Below are positions 61,411 to 64,000 of a stretch of 64,000 nt of DNA, piece after piece; the stretch's first letter is position 1; every line of letters starts with the position of its first letter. Location: NCBI GenBank assembly GCA_945913015.1, contig CAMECH010000002.1, positions 91,593-155,592 of the forward strand, written 5' to 3'. The notes beneath the pieces are model-generated. The model was not told where the DNA came from and made no database searches. It was given only the letters and a program-made list of their open reading frames with translations. This stretch comes from an uncultured Bacteroides sp. GTDB taxonomy: Bacteria; Bacillota; Clostridia; Lachnospirales; Lachnospiraceae. The position numbers were made by a program, and so were the translations under genes.

Positions 61411-63219
61411 TCACTGTAAATCCTGTGTCACTGCACTTGTGTTGTACAGCCTCTTATAGACTCCGTCCCTGTTAATAAGCTCCCTGTGTGTTCCGCACTC
61501 TGCGACCTTTCCATTCTGCAGCACATATATACAGTCTGCCTTTTCAATTGTATTCAGCCTGTGTGCTATCGTAATTATCGTATGATTCTCTGCCAGTTCC
61601 TCAAGTGCAGTCTTTATCTGCTCCTCGTTCTTAACGTCAACAGACGCCGTCGGTTCATCAAACAGAATAAGCTCTGCATTCTTAAGAAGTGCCCTTGCAA
61701 TTGCCAGCCTTTGCTTCTGTCCGCCCGAAAGCCTGTCACCGCGTTCTCCGACGTTGGTATTATACCCCTCCGGCATCTTCATAATATCGTCATGGATTCT
61801 GGCTTTCCTGCAGCATTCAATAATTCTGTCCATGCCTATTTTTTCATCTCCGCACGCCACATTCCAGGCCACACTTTCCGGAAAAAGGAATGTATCCTGT
61901 GATACAAGTGCAATGTGCTCTCTGAGTCTGTCGTAATCAGACTTTCCCACAGCACTTCCCAGCACATTTATCGTACCATTCTGTGCCTTGTAGAATCCGC
62001 ATATAAGCTTAAATATGGTACTCTTTCCGCCACCTGACTCTCCTACAAGTGCAACATTATCTCCTCTCGCAATCCTTATGCAGAAATCATCCAGAACATT
62101 TCCTCCTGCATCATATGCGAAACTGACATTCTTAAATTCCACTGCATATCCGTGACTACACGGCTCTATATTTATATCTTCGTCCGCATTTCCATTCACG
62201 CCTGTACCTGCACTCTCCCGCACAGCATCATCTGTTACATCCTCTGTCGGATATTCCATAATCTCCTCAAGCCTGCTTTTTGATACAAGAGCAATCCTCG
62301 CATCTATAAAATAATGCGGAATCATTCCAAGCGGCGGAACAATCCTGTCAAGAAGCAAAAGAAAATAAGACATTTCACCAATTGTAAGATGTCCCGTCTG
62401 CACACGCCATAATGCAGCAATCCCCAATATAATGCATGGCGCACACTGCATAATATCTCCTGTGACCCACGCTATTGAAGATATTGCATTTCTCCTGTAT
62501 TCAAATCCAAGAATTGTCCTGTTTGTCTGCTTTATTTTATTTTGAAAAAATTTTTCAAGGTTATAACTTTTGACTACATTTATACCACTAATTGCATCAT
62601 ATGCCAGTTCATTGACCTCATCATGAAACTGGGAATGTTTTCTTGTAAGCTGTGATACCTTTTCACCGGTAACTCTCGAAACAACAACCATAACCGGCAC
62701 AACTACCATAAGAAGCAGCGTAAGCACTGCATCAAGACGTACAAGTGATACTGTTATTGTTACTATCGTCACAACAGAGGTTACAATAGTCGGAAGTATC
62801 TCCGAATAATAGTCAGATATCTTTGCAGCATCATCCAGAAAATTATTCAGTACCCTGCCCGATGTATGCGTATCAAAATACCTGTACTCAAGCTGCATGA
62901 GCTGTTTTCCTGCCTCATGCCTGAACCCGGTCTGCATATTCGCTGCAAATACCTTTGTAGCTGCACCCTGTATATATGTAAATGCAAATCCCAGCACAAC
63001 AAGGCAGCCTACATATACCCAGAATTCTCTGTTTATACACTCTGAAAGCCTGCCTGCAAACATTGCATCTATCGCATCCGATATCCTGTTATTGCCAAGA
63101 AGCAGAACCTTCGCCGCTGCATATGAGCCTATTATTTCCAGCAAAAACCATCCCGAATTCTTAATAAATAGCTGCCTGAATATTTTGTTTTTCATTTTAT
63201 TATTTTTCTTATTCATCAT
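61411..63219 (-). CDS. ABC exporter half, subunit 1
   Basis: A 602-residue exporter half. Six TMs (about 20-300), then a linker rich in Asp/Thr (TEDVTDDAVRESAGTGVNGN) and the ATPase: GESGGGKST, Q-loop [30 protein letters not shown] and IAHRLNT. It keeps the C-terminal tail (GTHRELINRDGVY). Substrate unknown; lipid, peptide or drug. The promoter leaves almost no leader before the ATG at 63,219; a start at 63,195 also lacks a ribosome site. Confidence 0.88.
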   Translation of the reverse strand: MMNKKNNKMKNKIFRQLFIKNSGWFLLEIIGSYAAAKVLLLGNNRISDAIDAMFAGRLSECINREFWVYVGCLVVLGFAFTYIQGAATKVFAANMQTGFRHEAGKQLMQLEYRYFDTHTSGRVLNNFLDDAAKISDYYSEILPTIVTSVVTIVTITVSLVRLDAVLTLLLMVVVPVMVVVSRVTGEKVSQLTRKHSQFHDEVNELAYDAISGINVVKSYNLEKFFQNKIKQTNRTILGFEYRRNAISSIAWVTGDIMQCAPCIILGIAALWRVQTGHLTIGEMSYFLLLLDRIVPPLGMIPHYFIDARIALVSKSRLEEIMEYPTEDVTDDAVRESAGTGVNGNADEDINIEPCSHGYAVEFKNVSFAYDAGGNVLDDFCIRIARGDNVALVGESGGGKSTIFKLICGFYKAQNGTINVLGSAVGKSDYDRLREHIALVSQDTFLFPESVAWNVACGDEKIGMDRIIECCRKARIHDDIMKMPEGYNTNVGERGDRLSGGQKQRLAIARALLKNAELILFDEPTASVDVKNEEQIKTALEELAENHTIITIAHRLNTIEKADCIYVLQNGKVAECGTHRELINRDGVYKRLYNTSAVTQDLQ

Positions 63220-63226
63220 GTATTAA

Positions 63227-63255
63227 ATTGTATAATAGTTTTACAGATAAGACAA
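63227..63255 (-). promoter_or_regulatory. Candidate promoter of the ABC exporter operon
   Basis: TTGTCT, 17-bp spacer and TACAAT on the minus strand; initiation about seven bases later would coincide with the first ATG at 63,219. Confidence 0.45.
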
Positions 63256-63350
63256 GGTTTTGTCCTTTTACACCGAAAGATATGTATGGAACACAGCGAT
63301 ATTCTTTTCATAAGCAAAACAGGACTAATTCCTTTTCACACAAAAAGAAA

Positions 63351-63380
63351 CCGCAACCCCTGATTTCTCAAGGATTGCGG
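63351..63380 (-). terminator. tuf terminator
   Basis: CCGCAA-CCCT / AGG-TTGCGG stem followed by TTTCTTTTTG on the minus strand, about 37 bp past the tuf stop. Confidence 0.85.
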
Positions 63381-63416
63381 AATAAATTACTCTTTTCTTG
63401 TTTCCATTATCAAAGA

Positions 63417-64000
63417 TTACTCAATGATTGTAGCAACAGCACCTGAACCTACTGTACGGCCACCCTCACGAATAGCGAAACGAAGACCCTGCTCCATAGC
63501 TACTCTGTGGATAAGCTCGATTGTCATCTCTACGTTATCACCAGGCATGCACATCTCTGTACCGGCTGGAAGCTCGCAGATACCTGTTACGTCAGTTGTT
63601 CTGAAGTAGAACTGTGGTCTGTAGTTGTTGAAGAATGGAGTATGACGTCCACCTTCGTCCTTTGTCAATACATAAACCTGAGCTGTAAACTTCTTGTGAG
63701 GTGTGATTGAACCTGGCTTGCAAAGAACCTGTCCTCTTTCAATCTCATCTCTCTGAACACCACGAAGAAGTGCACCGATGTTATCACCAGGCATAGCCTC
63801 GTCAAGGAGCTTACGGAACATCTCGATACCTGTTACAACAACCTTACGGATCTCATCTGAAATACCAACGATTTCAACTTCCTCGTTAAGGTGAAGAACA
63901 CCTCTCTCAACTCTACCAGTAGCAACAGTACCACGACCTGTGATTGAGAATACGTCCTCTACAGGCATAAGGAATGGCTTATCTGTATCTCTCTCTGGAT
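63417..64000 (-). CDS. tuf: Elongation factor Tu (5' part beyond window)
   Basis: C-terminal portion of EF-Tu, about 194 residues, entering from the right edge. It covers the end of the G-domain linker ([20 protein letters not shown]), domain II ([25 protein letters not shown]) and domain III ([43 protein letters not shown]). It delivers aminoacyl-tRNA to the ribosome. Highly expressed; a good terminator follows. Confidence 0.97.
   Translation of the reverse strand, partial: PERDTDKPFLMPVEDVFSITGRGTVATGRVERGVLHLNEEVEIVGISDEIRKVVVTGIEMFRKLLDEAMPGDNIGALLRGVQRDEIERGQVLCKPGSITPHKKFTAQVYVLTKDEGGRHTPFFNNYRPQFYFRTTDVTGICELPAGTEMCMPGDNVEMTIELIHRVAMEQGLRFAIREGGRTVGSGAVATIIE

Overview
The window looks like chromosomal DNA of a low-to-mid GC Gram-positive anaerobe of the class Clostridia, most likely family Lachnospiraceae. 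The evidence is Firmicutes gene order (uvrC-hprK-murB-rapZ-whiA followed by an HPr-like gene; dnaE-pfkA), strong GGAGG ribosome sites, a spore-coat (CotF-type) gene, and amino-acid, drug and anion transporters of clostridial type. The species cannot be named from sequence alone. Most genes lie on the minus strand. No rRNA, tRNA, intact insertion sequence or convincing CRISPR array was seen.

Region 1 (1-24,110) is mainly core. It starts with a partial murD-like ligase coupled to a MurL-type epimerase gene, a possible alternative route for putting D-glutamate into peptidoglycan. Then come a lipoprotein, pfkA and dnaE. Next is an operon running from hprK at 14,078 down to a Crh-like HPr at 9,059: hprK, a ROK sugar kinase, murB, rapZ, whiA and the HPr-like gene. 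It has a good promoter and a strong terminator. uvrC, ftsH, divergent pyrG, a three-gene ABC-2 exporter and an Mrp/NBP35 ATPase follow.

Region 2 (24,110-33,100) is accessory and AT-rich. It has long gene-poor stretches full of hairpins and degenerate repeats, a MATE pump next to a regulator that looks like a TfoX-MarR chimera, two orphan genes, a nitroreductase, an EF-hand-like protein with phased repeats upstream, and a Fic toxin-antitoxin pair.

Region 3 (33,100-49,800) is transport-rich: an AI-2E family permease, a SulP anion transporter, and a divergent GntR-controlled ABC system with a perfect operator palindrome. A tightly packed seven-gene minus-strand run follows: MATE, nitroreductase, CmpB-type membrane protein, a substrate-binding/permease fusion whose binding domain appears circularly permuted, its ATPase, a phosphoesterase lipoprotein and a VanY-like peptidase. 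Beyond it are a CotF pair and a purine permease.

Region 4 (49,800-64,000) holds an MMPL transporter coupled to a large GLUG-repeat surface protein, a flavin-binding protein, yaaA, a HAD phosphatase, an MFS transporter, a heterodimeric ABC exporter and the 3' part of tuf.

The most unusual feature is a dispersed leader element of about 105-115 bp. Three copies sit immediately upstream of pfkA, mrp and the MFS gene. Each folds into three hairpins and supplies the ribosome-binding site, and shorter versions of its 3' end precede several other start codons.
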